Source of the DNA: Psococerastis gibbosa
Taxonomy: Eukaryota > Arthropoda > Insecta > Psocodea > Psocidae
DNA length: 64,000 bases
Assembly: GCA_963971405.1 (NCBI GenBank)
Contig: OZ020486.1
Coordinates: 25,629,419-25,693,418, forward strand
Direction: 5' to 3'
Shown piece after piece: positions 23,050-35,876 of the stretch. The notes below the pieces were generated by a model. The model did no database searches, was not told the origin of the DNA, and was given only the letters and a program-made list of their open reading frames with translations. Position 1 is the first letter of the stretch; every line of letters begins with the position of its first letter. Position numbers and translations under genes: made by a program.

Positions 23050-23427
23050 TCACCCCGGACGACGGTAAACGCCTCCAGGAATTCCAACTCTGCAGATCCG
23101 GTAAGTGCACTTCAAACCATGTTTTTGCCGTCCGATAGAGAAGATCGATCTAGCAAGCCGGGATAGATTAAATCCATCGGAAGTCCTGATTTGCTTGCCT
23201 CTCAAAGTCTCGTACAAATTCTTCCTCCCAGAGAAACAGATGTCTCGGGAACGACAGACGCCCAGAAATTTAACCAGGGCCTTCCTGTAGCCACTCATGT
23301 CTGTCGAATGCCGGAACGGGTCGTAAGAGCGGCCATAAAAGGGTTGCTGGTGTTGCCAGGTCGGCGGTGGCTGTGGCCAGCCTGTTGTTTGACGGCTGGT
23401 GGGCACTCTGGTGCTGTGGTGGCGTAT
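23050..23427 (-). pseudogene. gag N-terminal and capsid remnant (unit C)
   Basis: Begins in a Pro/Gln-rich segment (PPPTWQHQQPFYGRSYDPF) and continues through what in other frames is the WEEEFVRDFERQANQ stretch. Three overlapping frames are each open for 60-120 codons, but no single frame carries the whole protein. In the single copy and at 36,830-37,150 the Gln/Pro-rich part is longer; here it is cut by the cassette at 23,428. Equivalent copies lie at 3,393 bp steps in all units. Confidence 0.65.
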
Positions 23428-24747
23428 GCTTCGTTTGGTCGTTTAGTTTTCGTTCTATTCCCTCTATATACTGTTGGAGGTCACAATCGTCTAACCATCC
23501 ATCCTGCGTTCTCATGTCGGGAGTATTAATTGCCTGTATAGTACTATAGTGTTTAGGTCCACGGCTTGAGCAGGTGTCAAGTGCAGAGTCTGTTTTCTCT
23601 GACGCAGTGGCCTCAGCTGTCACAATTTGTTTTGACGTACATGTATTTAGCCACAGCTGATTCCATTCATCGATGTTTTTGTTTGTTGTTGACACTATAA
23701 ATCTTGAAAGAGAGTCATCGGCAGCAGCTGTTATGTATTTCAAAGATTGTTTGTGCTTACTAAGGGCAGCAATAAATAGCATGTGGAACGCTGTGGTAGA
23801 TGTGATTTTCCTCACGATTTAGCCTTACAATCGCTATGTTGTCTGTGCAACCACCCTGCAGTTCATGGTCAGTATAACATTGATTTCCATATTCCTGTAC
23901 TCCCTGCTTGATTAACTCTTCTTTTTTCAATTTTAGTGAAAGTAAGGTATATATTGTTTGGATAGTTTGGCAATGGCGTGTTTTGGCTAATCGGGATTTG
24001 TTCAAGTGACATCACTACTTTGATTGTAGTGTGAATGTTTTTGTATAAATCTTTTAATGCAAAGCATAGGTCAACGGGGCAGCGATGTGTGGTCGATATT
24101 TCCTCTGTAATTTTGCCCCATGTATATCAGGCCTATGGAATTTTAAACCAGAGGGGCACACTTTTCCCCTGTCCAGGTTAGGAATTGGGTTGGAGTGCCC
24201 GAGTACCAGTATTTCTTTGCACTCAGCTTTGATGGCAGAAACTCATAAAGATCCGGCATGGAGTAGCTATCCCTTGTCTACTATGACCCTATCATATTTT
24301 ATTTCGGAGCCGTTAATTAGGATTGATGCGACAGTCCTGTAGTCTTTTTGGAGAACGGCCCCCTTTATACCGTACGCATTCGTTACAGCATGTATCACGG
24401 ACTTGACTCCTTCTCTGGTCGCTGTTAAAATTTTAAATCCTTCCCAGGGATATGGTTTTTTATAACCTAAGTCGTTTTTCCACAACCCGAATCCATTTCC
24501 GAACAGTCATCTAGCCCGATTGCTATGACTTTGCCCAGGCTTGCTATTTCTTCTGAAAGTGGTTTTAATATCGTCGATTATGTGCCTATTTTGTCCTTTG
24601 TCAAGTCAGCAATTACTATTGGCTTCCTGTTGTGGCCTAAGATAGCCTTACATGTCACTTGGTTTAGTTCTAAGGTTGGTAGTCTGTTGAAGTCATCCTG
24701 CTGCAGCCGCTTTTTTTGTGCGGGGAAAGCAGCGTGCTAGCCCACGT
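23428..24747 (-). other. 1.32 kb cassette of unknown origin (unit C)
   Basis: Present in all six full units (16,642, 20,035, 23,428, 26,821, 30,214 and 33,607 as low ends) and absent from both flanking single copies, where gag or protease sequence continues instead. On the minus strand it holds a series of open stretches in changing frames: a 72-codon piece at 24,267-24,485 (starting MWKNDLGYKKPYPWEGFK), an 81-codon piece at 23,760-24,005 and a 181-codon piece at 23,270-23,815 that runs on into gag. Composition looks like real protein (few low-complexity runs, ordinary amino-acid use), so it seems to be one former gene of roughly 400 codons with several frameshifts. I do not recognise the family. 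Confidence 0.6.
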
Positions 24748-24847
24748 GAGATGTCATATTTGCCCTCTCTACCTTTATTGGCAAATGAAATTGTCAAATG
24801 GACCTTTTCGTGCAAGCAGTAAGTAGAGGTCACCAGGGTTTTCTTAC

Positions 24848-25360
24848 CTACATGGAATTGTTCGTGGCTACTAGGTACTTATTCCAGTCATCACTTGATA
24901 CAGGTTTAAAGTGTGGCTTTTTTACTGGTGATAAGCTAATAAGATATTTATTAGGGAACGCTTTAGGGATAGTGGCCTCTTTCCAGGAAAGAAGGGTTTG
25001 ATGCTTACTTGCCATTTGGTGAGTTTGTATCGTCACCGTCTCCAGCTGTCCGGGTGGCTTAGTTTGTGTGCCGTGGTTGCTACTGCTGTTGCGTGGCTCA
25101 GTTTGGGGTGCTCTGTGGCGGCTGCTGCTGAATGGCACAGTTTGCTTGGCTGCCTCATTGTTCCGGTGGTCTCTTTGGATTCCAGCTTCGACAAATATCT
25201 TGCTTGGTGCAATTGTTTGTGAGGTTTGTGTGGCTCCATCACGGGTCTGGTTGTTTAAGCCAATCGTCTTTGCTTGCTTGCTTCTGCATTTCTGCATTTT
25301 TCTCTTAAGTCGTCTAGAAAAGGTTTTCTCTTTCCTTTGTGACTTTATGCTCAACTTCAC
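24848..25360 (-). CDS. basic Ser/Gln/Asn-rich 170 aa ORF (unit C)
   Basis: Starts MKLSIKSQRKEKTFSRRLKR with a strongly basic N-terminus, followed by a Ser/Asn/Gln/His-rich middle and a KKPHFKPVSSDDWNKYLV segment near the end. Open in all six units (18,062, 21,455, 24,848, 28,241, 31,634 and 35,027 as low ends), with one replacement in unit D. Its second half also exists in the single copy (11,680-12,050), where it leads towards the protease C-terminal block. It is most likely part of the old gag-pro polyprotein rather than an independent gene. No known domain. Confidence 0.45.
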   Translation of the reverse strand: MKLSIKSQRKEKTFSRRLKRKMQKCRSKQAKTIGLNNQTRDGATQTSQTIAPSKIFVEAGIQRDHRNNEAAKQTVPFSSSRHRAPQTEPRNSSSNHGTQTKPPGQLETVTIQTHQMASKHQTLLSWKEATIPKAFPNKYLISLSPVKKPHFKPVSSDDWNKYLVATNNSM

Positions 25361-25451
25361 ACGGTTTGTGCACTTCCTCCTGTGTCATGGATTCTTTGGG
25401 GGATATGGAGTCCGTCGTATCACATTTCCCTTCTTTCTTGGATGTCTTTTT

Positions 25452-25634
25452 TTATTTTTCCACAATGGTTTGATGAGGAGATGGGCCGTAACTTCCCGGT
25501 GGCTTCCTTGATACAACTTTTATATTATTTGTATTCGAATCCACACGTTTCGTCTTGGTTAAGGCAGCTCTCGATCGGAGAAACGGAATAGTATTTGCTG
25601 GCTTTTCTTCATTACCTTGACCCCGCGTCGACAT
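25452..25634 (-). other. short ORF downstream of protease block (unit C)
   Basis: 60 codons, MSTRGQGNEEKPANTIPF and on, basic. It is also open in the single copy (11,233-11,484) and at the array entry (15,199-15,453). Conserved open reading in diverged copies gives it some weight as a former part of the polyprotein after the protease. Function unknown. Confidence 0.35.
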
Positions 25635-25697
25635 TGTTTTAATTTAGTCTCTCGCGTCCGTCTTGTTCAACTGTTTCTGTAAGGGTTTAAGTACCAA

Positions 25698-26012
25698 TTA
25701 TGAACCTGCCACGTCGATAGAGGCCTTTAATTTCAACAACAAATCAATGCCTATAAGGCACGGTTGCCTCAGACCATTAAGCAGGTTGAACCGATGGTTG
25801 ACCATACGGGAACCAACGTAAACTCGCTGCCAGGCGGTTCCCACGAGCTCTGCGTGCAATGAAGAGTCGGCTAACTTTACTCGACCAGACGTAGGCGTCA
25901 CCCGGAAGCCACTCGTAACCATCATGTCCCAGTAAGGGGCTGCTATTAGGGCAGAATTAGCGCCCGTGTCTACCAGCGTTGGAAGGAAATAACGTTTCCC
26001 CCATTTTGACAC
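25698..26012 (-). CDS. retropepsin-like ORF (unit D)
   Basis: Open over 104 codons, identical at protein level to the unit C copy. Confidence 0.78.
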   Translation of the reverse strand: MSKWGKRYFLPTLVDTGANSALIAAPYWDMMVTSGFRVTPTSGRVKLADSSLHAELVGTAWQRVYVGSRMVNHRFNLLNGLRQPCLIGIDLLLKLKASIDVAGS

Positions 26013-29000
26013 GTAAGAAAGGTCACTCAGCCAGCCCTACACATGCCAGCTCGATCTGCTCTGGCGCTGGAAAAGTAATCCTTAATATAATCCGCAAATT
26101 CGGGATGTGGAGGGTCCATGTCATCGGGCGGCCCACAATCTTTAAAATAATGTGTAGCGAATCGCAATTGTAACAAAGATTCACCGCTGCTGCCTTTAAG
26201 TTGGTGTACGCATCGGCCATACTTACATACGGTATTTTTGTCTGCCAAATATTAATTGTTGCTTCTATTTCTGCACAGGCTGCCTCTAGTTGCCGGAAGA
26301 TGTAGACGTCCGCGAAAATCAACTTTTCTCTGTAGAGAGGCAACAGGTTGTTGCGCACAAGGTTGACCTCATAAATTCCGAATATTGGCCAAGAATTCTA
26401 CTGATCTCTGCCCCGGTGTCATCTTCCTGTAGTAGCGCTGCGTCACCCCGGACGACGGTAAACGCCTCCAGGAATTCCAACTCTGCAGATCCGGTAAGTG
26501 CACTTCAAACCATGTTTTTGCCGTCCGATAGAGAAGATCGATCTAGCAAGCCGGGATAGATTAAATCCATCGGATGTCCTGATTTGCTTGCCTCTCAAAG
26601 TCTCGTACAAATTCTTCCTCCCAGAGAAACAGATGTCTCGGGAACGACAGACGCCCAGAAATTTAACCAGGGCCTTCCTGTAGCCACTCATGTCTGTCGA
26701 ATGCCGGAACGGGTCGTAAGAGCGGCCATAAAAGGGTTGCTGGTGTTGCCAGGTCGGCGGTGGCTGTGGCCAGCCTGTTGTTTGACGGCTGGTGGGCACT
26801 CTGGTGCTGTGGTGGCGTATGCTTCGTTTGGTCGTTTAGTTTTCGTTCTATTCCCTCTATATACTGTTGGAGGTCACAATCGTCTAACCATCCATCCTGC
26901 GTTCTCATGTCGGGAGTATTAATTGCCTGTATAGTACTATAGTGTTTAGGTCCACGGCTTGAGCAGGTGTCAAGTGCAGAGTCTGTTTTCTCTGACGCAG
27001 TGGCCTCAGCTGTCACAATTTGTTTTGACGTACATGTATTTAGCCACAGCTGATTCCATTCATCGATGTTTTTGTTTGTTGTTGACACTATAAATCTTGA
27101 AAGAGAGTCATCGGCAGCAGCTGTTATGTATTTCAAAGATTGTTTGTGCTTACTAAGGGCAGCAATAAATAGCATGTGGAACGCTGTGGTAGATGTGATT
27201 TTCCTCACGATTTAGCCTTACAATCGCTATGTTGTCTGTGCAACCACCCTGCAGTTCATGGTCAGTATAACATTGATTTCCATATTCCTGTACTCCCTGC
27301 TTGATTAACTCTTCTTTTTTCAATTTTAGTGAAAGTAAGGTATATATTGTTTGGATAGTTTGGCAATGGCGTGTTTTGGCTAATCGGGATTTGTTCAAGT
27401 GACATCACTACTTTGATTGTAGTGTGAATGTTTTTGTATAAATCTTTTAATGCAAAGCATAGGTCAGCGGGGCAGCGATGTGTGGTCGATATTTCCTCTG
27501 TAATTTTGCCCCATGTATATCAGGCCTATGGAATTTTAAACCAGAGGGGCACACTTTTTCCCTGTCCAGATTAGGAATTGGGTTGGAGTGCCCGAGTACC
27601 AGTATTTCTTTGCACTCAGCTTTGATGGCAGAAACTCATAAAGATCCGGCATGGAGTAGCTATCCCTTGTCTACTATGACCCTATCATATTTTATTTCGG
27701 AGCCGTTAATTAGGATTGATGCGACAGTCCTGTAGTCTTTTTGGAGAACGGCCGCCTTTATACCGTACGCATTCGTTACAGCATGTATCACGGACTTGAC
27801 TCCTTCTCTGGTCGCTGTTAAAGTTTTAAATCCTTCCCAGGGATATGGTTTTTTATAACCTAAGTCGTTTTTCCACAACCCGAATCCATTTCCGAACAGT
27901 CATCTAGCCCGATTGCTATGACTTTGCCCAGGCTTGCTATTTCTTCTGAAAGTGGTTTTAATATCGTCGATTATGTGCCTATTTTGTCCTTTGTCAAGTC
28001 AGCAATTACTGTTGGCTTCCTGTTGTGGCCTAAGACAGCCTTACATGTCACTTGGTTTAGTTCTAAGGTTGGTAGTCTGTTGAAGTCATCCTGCTGCAGC
28101 CGCTTTTTTTGTGCGGGGAAAGCAGCGTGCTAGCCCACGTGAGATGTCATATTTGCCCTCTCTACCTTTATTGGCAAATGAAATTGTCAAATGGACCTTT
28201 TCGTGCAAGCAGTAAGTGGAGGTCACCAGGGTTTTCTTACCTACATGGAATTGTTCGTGGCTACTAGGTACTTATTCCAGTCATCACTTGATACAGGTTT
28301 AAAGTGTGGCTTTTTTACTGGTGATAAGCTAATAAGATATTTATTAGGGAACGCTTTAGGGATAGTGGCCTCTTTCCAGGAAAGAAGGGTTTGATGCTTA
28401 CTTGCCATTTGGTGAGTTTGTATCGTCACCGTCTCCAGCTGTCCGGGTGGCTTAGTTTGTGTGCCGTGGTTGCTACTGCTGTTGCGTGGCTCAGTTTGGG
28501 GTGCTCTGTGGCGGCTGCTGCTGAATGGCACAGTTTGCTTGGCTGCCTCATTGTTCCGGTGGTCTCTTTGGATTCCAGCTTCGACAAATATCTTGCTTGG
28601 TGCAATTGTTTGTGAGGTTTGTGTGGCTCCATCACGGGTCTGGTTGTTTAAGCCAATCGTCTTTGCTTGCTTGCTTCTGCATTTCTGCATTTTTCTCTTA
28701 AATCGTCTAGAAAAGGTTTTCTCTTTCCTTTGTGACTTTATGCTCAACTTCACACTGTTTGTGCACTTCCTCCTGTGTCATGGATTCTTTGGGGGATATG
28801 GAGTCCGTCGTATCACATTTCCCTTCTTTCTTGGATGTCTTTTTTTATTTTTCCACAATGGTTTGATGAGGAGATGGGCCGTAACTTCCCGGTGGCTTCC
28901 TTGATACAACTTTTATATTATTTGTATTCGAATCCACACGTTTCGTCTTGGTTAAGGCAGCTCTCGATCGGAGAAACGGAATAGTATTTGCTGGCTTTTC

Positions 29001-29090
29001 TTCATTACCTTGACCCCGCGTCGACATTGTTTTAATTTAGTCTCTCGCGTCCGTCTTGTTCAACTGTTTCTGTAAGGGTTTAAGTACCAA
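25698..29090. repeat. array unit D (type 2)
   Basis: Carries the type 2 states of unit B at all diagnostic sites, plus a few private changes (ACTGTTGG near 28,008 and an L-to-F change in the basic 170 aa ORF near 28,700). Protease ORF open. Cassette at 26,821-28,140. Confidence 0.95.
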
Positions 29091-29405
29091 TTATGAACCT
29101 GCCACGTCGATAGAGGCCTTTAATTTCAACAACAAATCAATGCCTATAAGGCACGGTTGCCTCAGACCATTAAGCAGGTTGAACCGATGGTTGACCATAC
29201 GGGAACCAACGTAAACTCGCTGCCAGGCGGTTCCCACGAGCTCTGCGTGCAATGAAGAGTCGGCTAACTTTACTCGACCAGACGTAGGCGTCACCCGGAA
29301 GCCACTCGTAACCATCATGTCCCAGTAAGGGGCTGCTATTAGGGCAGAATTAGCGCCCGTGTCTACCAGCGTTGGAAGGAAATAGCGTTTCCCCCATTTT
29401 GACAC
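29091..29405 (-). CDS. retropepsin-like ORF (unit E)
   Basis: Open over 104 codons, identical at protein level to the unit C copy. Confidence 0.78.
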   Translation of the reverse strand: MSKWGKRYFLPTLVDTGANSALIAAPYWDMMVTSGFRVTPTSGRVKLADSSLHAELVGTAWQRVYVGSRMVNHRFNLLNGLRQPCLIGIDLLLKLKASIDVAGS

Positions 29406-32400
29406 GTAAGAAAGGTCACTCAGCCAGCCCTACACATGCCAGCTCGATCTGCTCTGGCGCTGGAAAAGTAATCCTTAATATAATCCGCAAATTCGGGATG
29501 TGGAGGGTCCATGTCATCGGGCGGCCCACAATCTTTAAAATAATGTGTAGCGAATCGCAATTGTAACAAAGATTCACCGCTGCTGCCTTTAAGTTGGTGT
29601 ACGCATCGGCCATACTTACATACGGTATTTTTGTCTGCCAAATATTAATTGTTGCTTCTATTTCTGCACAGGCTGCCTCTAGTTGCCGGAAGATGTAGAC
29701 GTCCGCGAAAATCAACTTTTCTCTGTAGAGAGGCAACAGGTTGTTGCGCACAAGGTTGACCTCATAAATTCCGAATATTGGCCAAGAATTCTACTGATCT
29801 CTGCCCCGGTGTCATCTTCCTGTAGTAGCGCTGCGTCACCCCGGACGACGGTAAACGCCTCCAGGAATTCCAACTCTGCAGATCCGGTAAGTGCACTTCA
29901 AACCATGTTTTTGCCGTCCGATAGAGAAGATCGATCTAGCAAGCCGGGATAGATTAAATCCATCGGAAGTCCTGATTTGCTTGCCTCTCAAAGTCTCGTA
30001 CAAATTCTTCCTCCCAGAGAAACAGATGTCTCGGGAACGACAGACGCCCAGAAATTTAACCAGGGCCTTCCTGTAGCCACTCATGTCTGTCGAATGCCGG
30101 AACGGGTCGTAAGAGCGGCCATAAAAGGGTTGCTGGTGTTGCCAGGTCGGCGGTGGCTGTGGCCAGCCTGTTGTTTGACGGCTGGTGGGCACTCTGGTGC
30201 TGTGGTGGCGTATGCTTCGTTTGGTCGTTTAGTTTTCGTTCTATTCCCTCTATATACTGTTGGAGGTCACAATCGTCTAACCATCCATCCTGCGTTCTCA
30301 TGTCGGGAGTATTAATTGCCTGTATAGTACTATAGTGTTTAGGTCCACGGCTTGAGCAGGTGTCAAGTGCAGAGTCTGTTTTCTCTGACGCAGTGGCCTC
30401 AGCTGTCACAATTTGTTTTGACGTACATGTATTTAGCCACAGCTGATTCCATTCATCGATGTTTTTGTTTGTTGTTGACACTATAAATCTTGAAAGAGAG
30501 TCATCGGCAGCAGCTGTTATGTATTTCAAAGATTGTTTGTGCTTACTAAGGGCAGCAATAAATAGCATGTGGAACGCTGTGGTAGATGTGATTTTCCTCA
30601 CGATTTAGCCTTACAATCGCTATGTTGTCTGTGCAACCACCCTGCAGTTCATGGTCAGTATAACATTGATTTCCATATTCCTGTACTCCCTGCTTGATTA
30701 ACTCTTCTTTTTTCAATTTTAGTGAAAGTAAGGTATATATTGTTTGGATAGTTTGGCAATGGCGTGTTTTGGCTAATCGGGATTTGTTCAAGTGACATCA
30801 CTACTTTGATTGTAGTGTGAATGTTTTTGTATAAATCTTTTAATGCAAAGCATAGGTCAGCGGGGCAGCGATGTGTGGTCGATATTTCCTCTGTAATTTT
30901 GCCCCATGTATATCAGGCCTATGGAATTTTAAACCAGAGGGGCACACTTTTCCCCTGTCCAGGTTAGGAATTGGGTTGGAGTGCCCGAGTACCAGTATTT
31001 CTTTGCACTCAGCTTTGATGGCAGAAACTCATAAAGATCCGGCATGGAGTAGCTATCCCTTGTCTACTATGACCCTATCATATTTTATTTCGGAGCCGTT
31101 AATTAGGATTGATGCGACAGTCCTGTAGTCTTTTTGGAGAACGGCCCCCTTTATACCGTACGCATTCGTTACAGCATGTATCACGGACTTGACTCCTTCT
31201 CTGGTCGCTGTTAAAATTTTAAATCCTTCCCAGGGATATGGTTTTTTATAACCTAAGTCGTTTTTCCACAACCCGAATCCATTTCCGAACAGTCATCTAG
31301 CCCGATTGCTATGACTTTGCCCAGGCTTGCTATTTCTTCTGAAAGTGGTTTTAATATCGTCGATTATGCGCCTATTTTGTCCTTTGTCAAGTCAGCAATT
31401 ACTATTGGCTTCCTGTTGTGGCCTAAGATAGCCTTACATGTCACTTGGTTTAGTTCTAAGGTTGGTAGTCTGTTGAAGTCATCCTGCTGCAGCCGCTTTT
31501 TTTGTGCGGGGAAAGCAGCGTGCTAGCCCACGTGAGATGTCATATTTGCCCTCTCTACCTTTATTGGCAAATGAAATTGTCAAATGGACCTTTTCGTGCA
31601 AGCAGTAAGTAGAGGTCACCAGGGTTTTCTTACCTACATGGAATTGTTCGTGGCTACTAGGTACTTATTCCAGTCATCACTTGATACAGGTTTAAAGTGT
31701 GGCTTTTTTACTGGTGATAAGCTAATAAGATATTTATTAGGGAACGCTTTAGGGATAGTGGCCTCTTTCCAGGAAAGAAGGGTTTGATGCTTACTTGCCA
31801 TTTGGTGAGTTTGTATCGTCACCGTCTCCAGCTGTCCGGGTGGCTTAGTTTGTGTGCCGTGGTTGCTACTGCTGTTGCGTGGCTCAGTTTGGGGTGCTCT
31901 GTGGCGGCTGCTGCTGAATGGCACAGTTTGCTTGGCTGCCTCATTGTTCCGGTGGTCTCTTTGGATTCCAGCTTCGACAAATATCTTGCTTGGTGCAATT
32001 GTTTGTGAGGTTTGTGTGGCTCCATCACGGGTCTGGTTGTTTAAGCCAATCGTCTTTGCTTGCTTGCTTCTGCATTTCTGCATTTTTCTCTTAAGTCGTC
32101 TAGAAAAGGTTTTCTCTTTCCTTTGTGACTTTATGCTCAACTTCACACGGTTTGTGCACTTCCTCCTGTGTCATGGATTCTTTGGGGGATATGGAGTCCG
32201 TCGTATCACATTTCCCTTCTTTCTTGGATGTCTTTTTTTATTTTTCCACAATGGTTTGATGAGGAGATGGGCCGTAACTTCCCGGTGGCTTCCTTGATAC
32301 AACTTTTATATTATTTGTATTCGAATCCACACGTTTCGTCTTGGTTAAGGCAGCTCTCGATCGGAGAAACGGAATAGTATTTGCTGGCTTTTCTTCATTA

Positions 32401-32483
32401 CCTTGACCCCGCGTCGACATTGTTTTAATTTAGTCTCTCGCGTCCGTCTTGTTCAACTGTTTCTGTAAGGGTTTAAGTACCAA
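29091..32483. repeat. array unit E (type 1)
   Basis: Type 1 states as in C, except that it keeps GTCAGCGG near 30,858 and has a private GCGCC near 31,368. Protease ORF open. Cassette at 30,214-31,533. Confidence 0.95.
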
Positions 32484-32798
32484 TTATGAACCTGCCACGT
32501 CGATAGAGGCCTTTAATTTCAACAACAAATCAATGCCTATAAGGCACGGTTGCCTCAGACCATTAAGCAGGTTGAACCGATGGTTGACCATACGGGAACC
32601 AACGTAAACTCGCTGCCAGGCGGTTCCCACGAGCTCTGCGTGCAATGAAGAGTCGGCTAACTTTACTCGACCAGACGTAGGCGTCACCCGGAAGCCACTC
32701 GTAACCATCATGTCCCAGTAAGGGGCTGCTATTAGGGCAGAATTAGCGCCCGTGTCTACCAGCGTTGGAAGGAAATAGCGTTTCCCCCATTTTGACAC
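32484..32798 (-). CDS. retropepsin-like ORF (unit F)
   Basis: Open over 104 codons, identical at protein level to the unit C copy. Confidence 0.78.
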   Translation of the reverse strand: MSKWGKRYFLPTLVDTGANSALIAAPYWDMMVTSGFRVTPTSGRVKLADSSLHAELVGTAWQRVYVGSRMVNHRFNLLNGLRQPCLIGIDLLLKLKASIDVAGS

Positions 32799-35700
32799 GT
32801 AAGAAAGGTCACTCAGCCAGCCCTACACATGCCAGCTCGATCTGCTCTGGCGCTGGAAAAGTAATCCTTAATATAATCCGCAAATTCGGGATGTGGAGGG
32901 TCCATGTCATCGGGCGGCCCACAATCTTTAAAATAATGTGTAGCGAATCGCAATTGTAACAAAGATTCACCGCTGCTGCCTTTAAGTTGGTGTACGCATC
33001 GGCCATACTTACATACGGTATTTTTGTCTGCCAAATATTAATTGTTGCTTCTATTTCTGCACAGGCTGCCTCTAGTTGCCGGAAGATGTAGACGTCCGCG
33101 AAAATCAACTTTTCTCTGTAGAGAGGCAACAGGTTGTTGCGCACAAGGTTGACCTCATAAATTCCGAATATTGGCCAAGAATTCTACTGATCTCTGCCCC
33201 GGTGTCATCTTCCTGTAGTAGCGCTGCGTCACCCCGGACGACGGTAAACGCCTCCAGGAATTCCAACTCTGCAGATCCGGTAAGTGCACTTCAAACCATG
33301 TTTTTGCCGTCCGATAGAGAAGATCGATCTAGCAAGCCGGGATAGATTAAATCCATCGGAAGTCCTGATTTGCTTGCCTCTCAAAGTCTCGTACAAATTC
33401 TTCCTCCCAGAGAAACAGATGTCTCGGGAACGACAGACGCCCAGAAATTTAACCAGGGCCTTCCTGTAGCCACTCATGTCTGTCGAATGCCGGAACGGGT
33501 CGTAAGAGCGGCCATAAAAGGGTTGCTGGTGTTGCCAGGTCGGCGGTGGCTGTGGCCAGCCTGTTGTTTGACGGCTGGTGGGCACTCTGGTGCTGTGGTG
33601 GCGTATGCTTCGTTTGGTCGTTTAGTTTTCGTTCTATTCCCTCTATATACTGTTGGAGGTCACAATCGTCTAACCATCCATCCTGCGTTCTCATGTCGGG
33701 AGTATTAATTGCCTGTATAGTACTATAGTGTTTAGGTCCACGGCTTGAGCAGGTGTCAAGTGCAGAGTCTGTTTTCTCTGACGCAGTGGCCTCAGCTGTC
33801 ACAATTTGTTTTGACGTACATGTATTTAGCCACAGCTGATTCCATTCATCGATGTTTTTGTTTGTTGTTGACACTATAAATCTTGAAAGAGAGTCATCGG
33901 CAGCAGCTGTTATGTATTTCAAAGATTGTTTGTGCTTACTAAGGGCAGCAATAAATAGCATGTGGAACGCTGTGGTAGATGTGATTTTCCTCACGATTTA
34001 GCCTTACAATCGCTATGTTGTCTGTGCAACCACCCTGCAGTTCATGGTCAGTATAACATTGATTTCCATATTCCTGTACTCCCTGCTTGATTAACTCTTC
34101 TTTTTTCAATTTTAGTGAAAGTAAGGTATATATTGTTTGGATAGTTTGGCAATGGCGTGTTTTGGCTAATCGGGATTTGTTCAAGTGACATCACTACTTT
34201 GATTGTAGTGTGAATGTTTTTGTATAAATCTTTTAATGCAAAGCATAGGTCAACGGGGCAGCGATGTGTGGTCGATATTTCCTCTGTAATTTTGCCCCAT
34301 GTATATCAGGCCTATGGAATTTTAAACCAGAGGGGCACACTTTTCCCCTGTCCAGGTTAGGAATTGGGTTGGAGTGCCCGAGTACCAGTATTTCTTTGCA
34401 CTCAGCTTTGATGGCAGAAACTCATAAAGATCCGGCATGGAGTAGCTATCCCTTGTCTACTATGACCCTATCATATTTTATTTCGGAGCCGTTAATTAGG
34501 ATTGATGCGACAGTCCTGTAGTCTTTTTGGAGAACGGCCCCCTTTATACCGTACGCATTCGTTACAGCATGTATCACGGACTTGACTCCTTCTCTGGTCG
34601 CTGTTAAAATTTTAAATCCTTCCCAGGGATATGGTTTTTTATAACCTAAGTCGTTTTTCCACAACCCGAATCCATTTCCGAACAGTCATCTAGCCCGATT
34701 GCTATGACTTTGCCCAGGCTTGCTATTTCTTCTGAAAGTGGTTTTAATATCGTCGATTATGTGCCTATTTTGTCCTTTGTCAAGTCAGCAATTACTATTG
34801 GCTTCCTGTTGTGGCCTAAGATAGCCTTACATGTCACTTGGTTTAGTTCTAATGTTGGTAGTCTGTTGAAGTCATCCTGCTGCAGCCGCTTTTTTTGTGC
34901 GGGGAAAGCAGCGTGCTAGCCCACGTGAGATGTCATATTTGCCCTCTCTACCTTTATTGGCAAATGAAATTGTCAAATGGACCTTTTCGTGCAAGCAGTA
35001 AGTAGAGGTCACCAGGGTTTTCTTACCTACATGGAATTGTTCGTGGCTACTAGGTACTTATTCCAGTCATCACTTGATACAGGTTTAAAGTGTGGCTTTT
35101 TTACTGGTGATAAGCTAATAAGATATTTATTAGGGAACGCTTTAGGGATAGTGGCCTCTTTCCAGGAAAGAAGGGTTTGATGCTTACTTGCCATTTGGTG
35201 AGTTTGTATCGTCACCGTCTCCAGCTGTCCGGGTGGCTTAGTTTGTGTGCCGTGGTTGCTACTGCTGTTGCGTGGCTCAGTTTGGGGTGCTCTGTGGCGG
35301 CTGCTGCTGAATGGCACAGTTTGCTTGGCTGCCTCATTGTTCCGGTGGTCTCTTTGGATTCCAGCTTCGACAAATATCTTGCTTGGTGCAATTGTTTGTG
35401 AGGTTTGTGTGGCTCCATCACGGGTCTGGTTGTTTAAGCCAATCGTCTTTGCTTGCTTGCTTCTGCATTTCTGCATTTTTCTCTTAAGTCGTCTAGAAAA
35501 GGTTTTCTCTTTCCTTTGTGACTTTATGCTCAACTTCACACGGTTTGTGCACTTCCTCCTGTGTCATGGATTCTTTGGGGGATATGGAGTCCGTCGTATC
35601 ACATTTCCCTTCTTTCTTGGATGTCTTTTTTTATTTTTCCACAATGGTTTGATGAGGAGATGGGCCGTAACTTCCCGGTGGCTTCCTTGATACAACTTTT

Positions 35701-35876
35701 ATATTATTTGTATTCGAATCCACACGTTTCGTCTTGGTTAAGGCAGCTCTCGATCGGAGAAACGGAATAGTATTTGCTGGCTTTTCTTCATTACCTTGAC
35801 CCCGCGTCGACATTGTTTTAATTTAGTCTCTCGCGTCCGTCTTGTTCAACTGTTTCTGTAAGGGTTTAAGTACCAA
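32484..35876. repeat. array unit F (type 1)
   Basis: Type 1 states directly after another type 1 unit, which breaks the B-C-D-E alternation. Shares GTCAACGG (about 34,251) with C. Private AATGTTGG near 34,851. Protease ORF open. Cassette at 33,607-34,926. Confidence 0.95.

Larger units (their letters stand above)
22305..25697. repeat. array unit C (type 1)
   Basis: Type 1 unit: GGAAGTCC at about 23,180, GCCCCC near 24,360, TTAAAATTTT near 24,427 and AATAGCG near 22,598. With F it alone shares GTCAACGG near 24,072. The protease ORF is open over 104 codons. The cassette lies at 23,428-24,747. Used here as the reference unit for the sub-features. Confidence 0.95.
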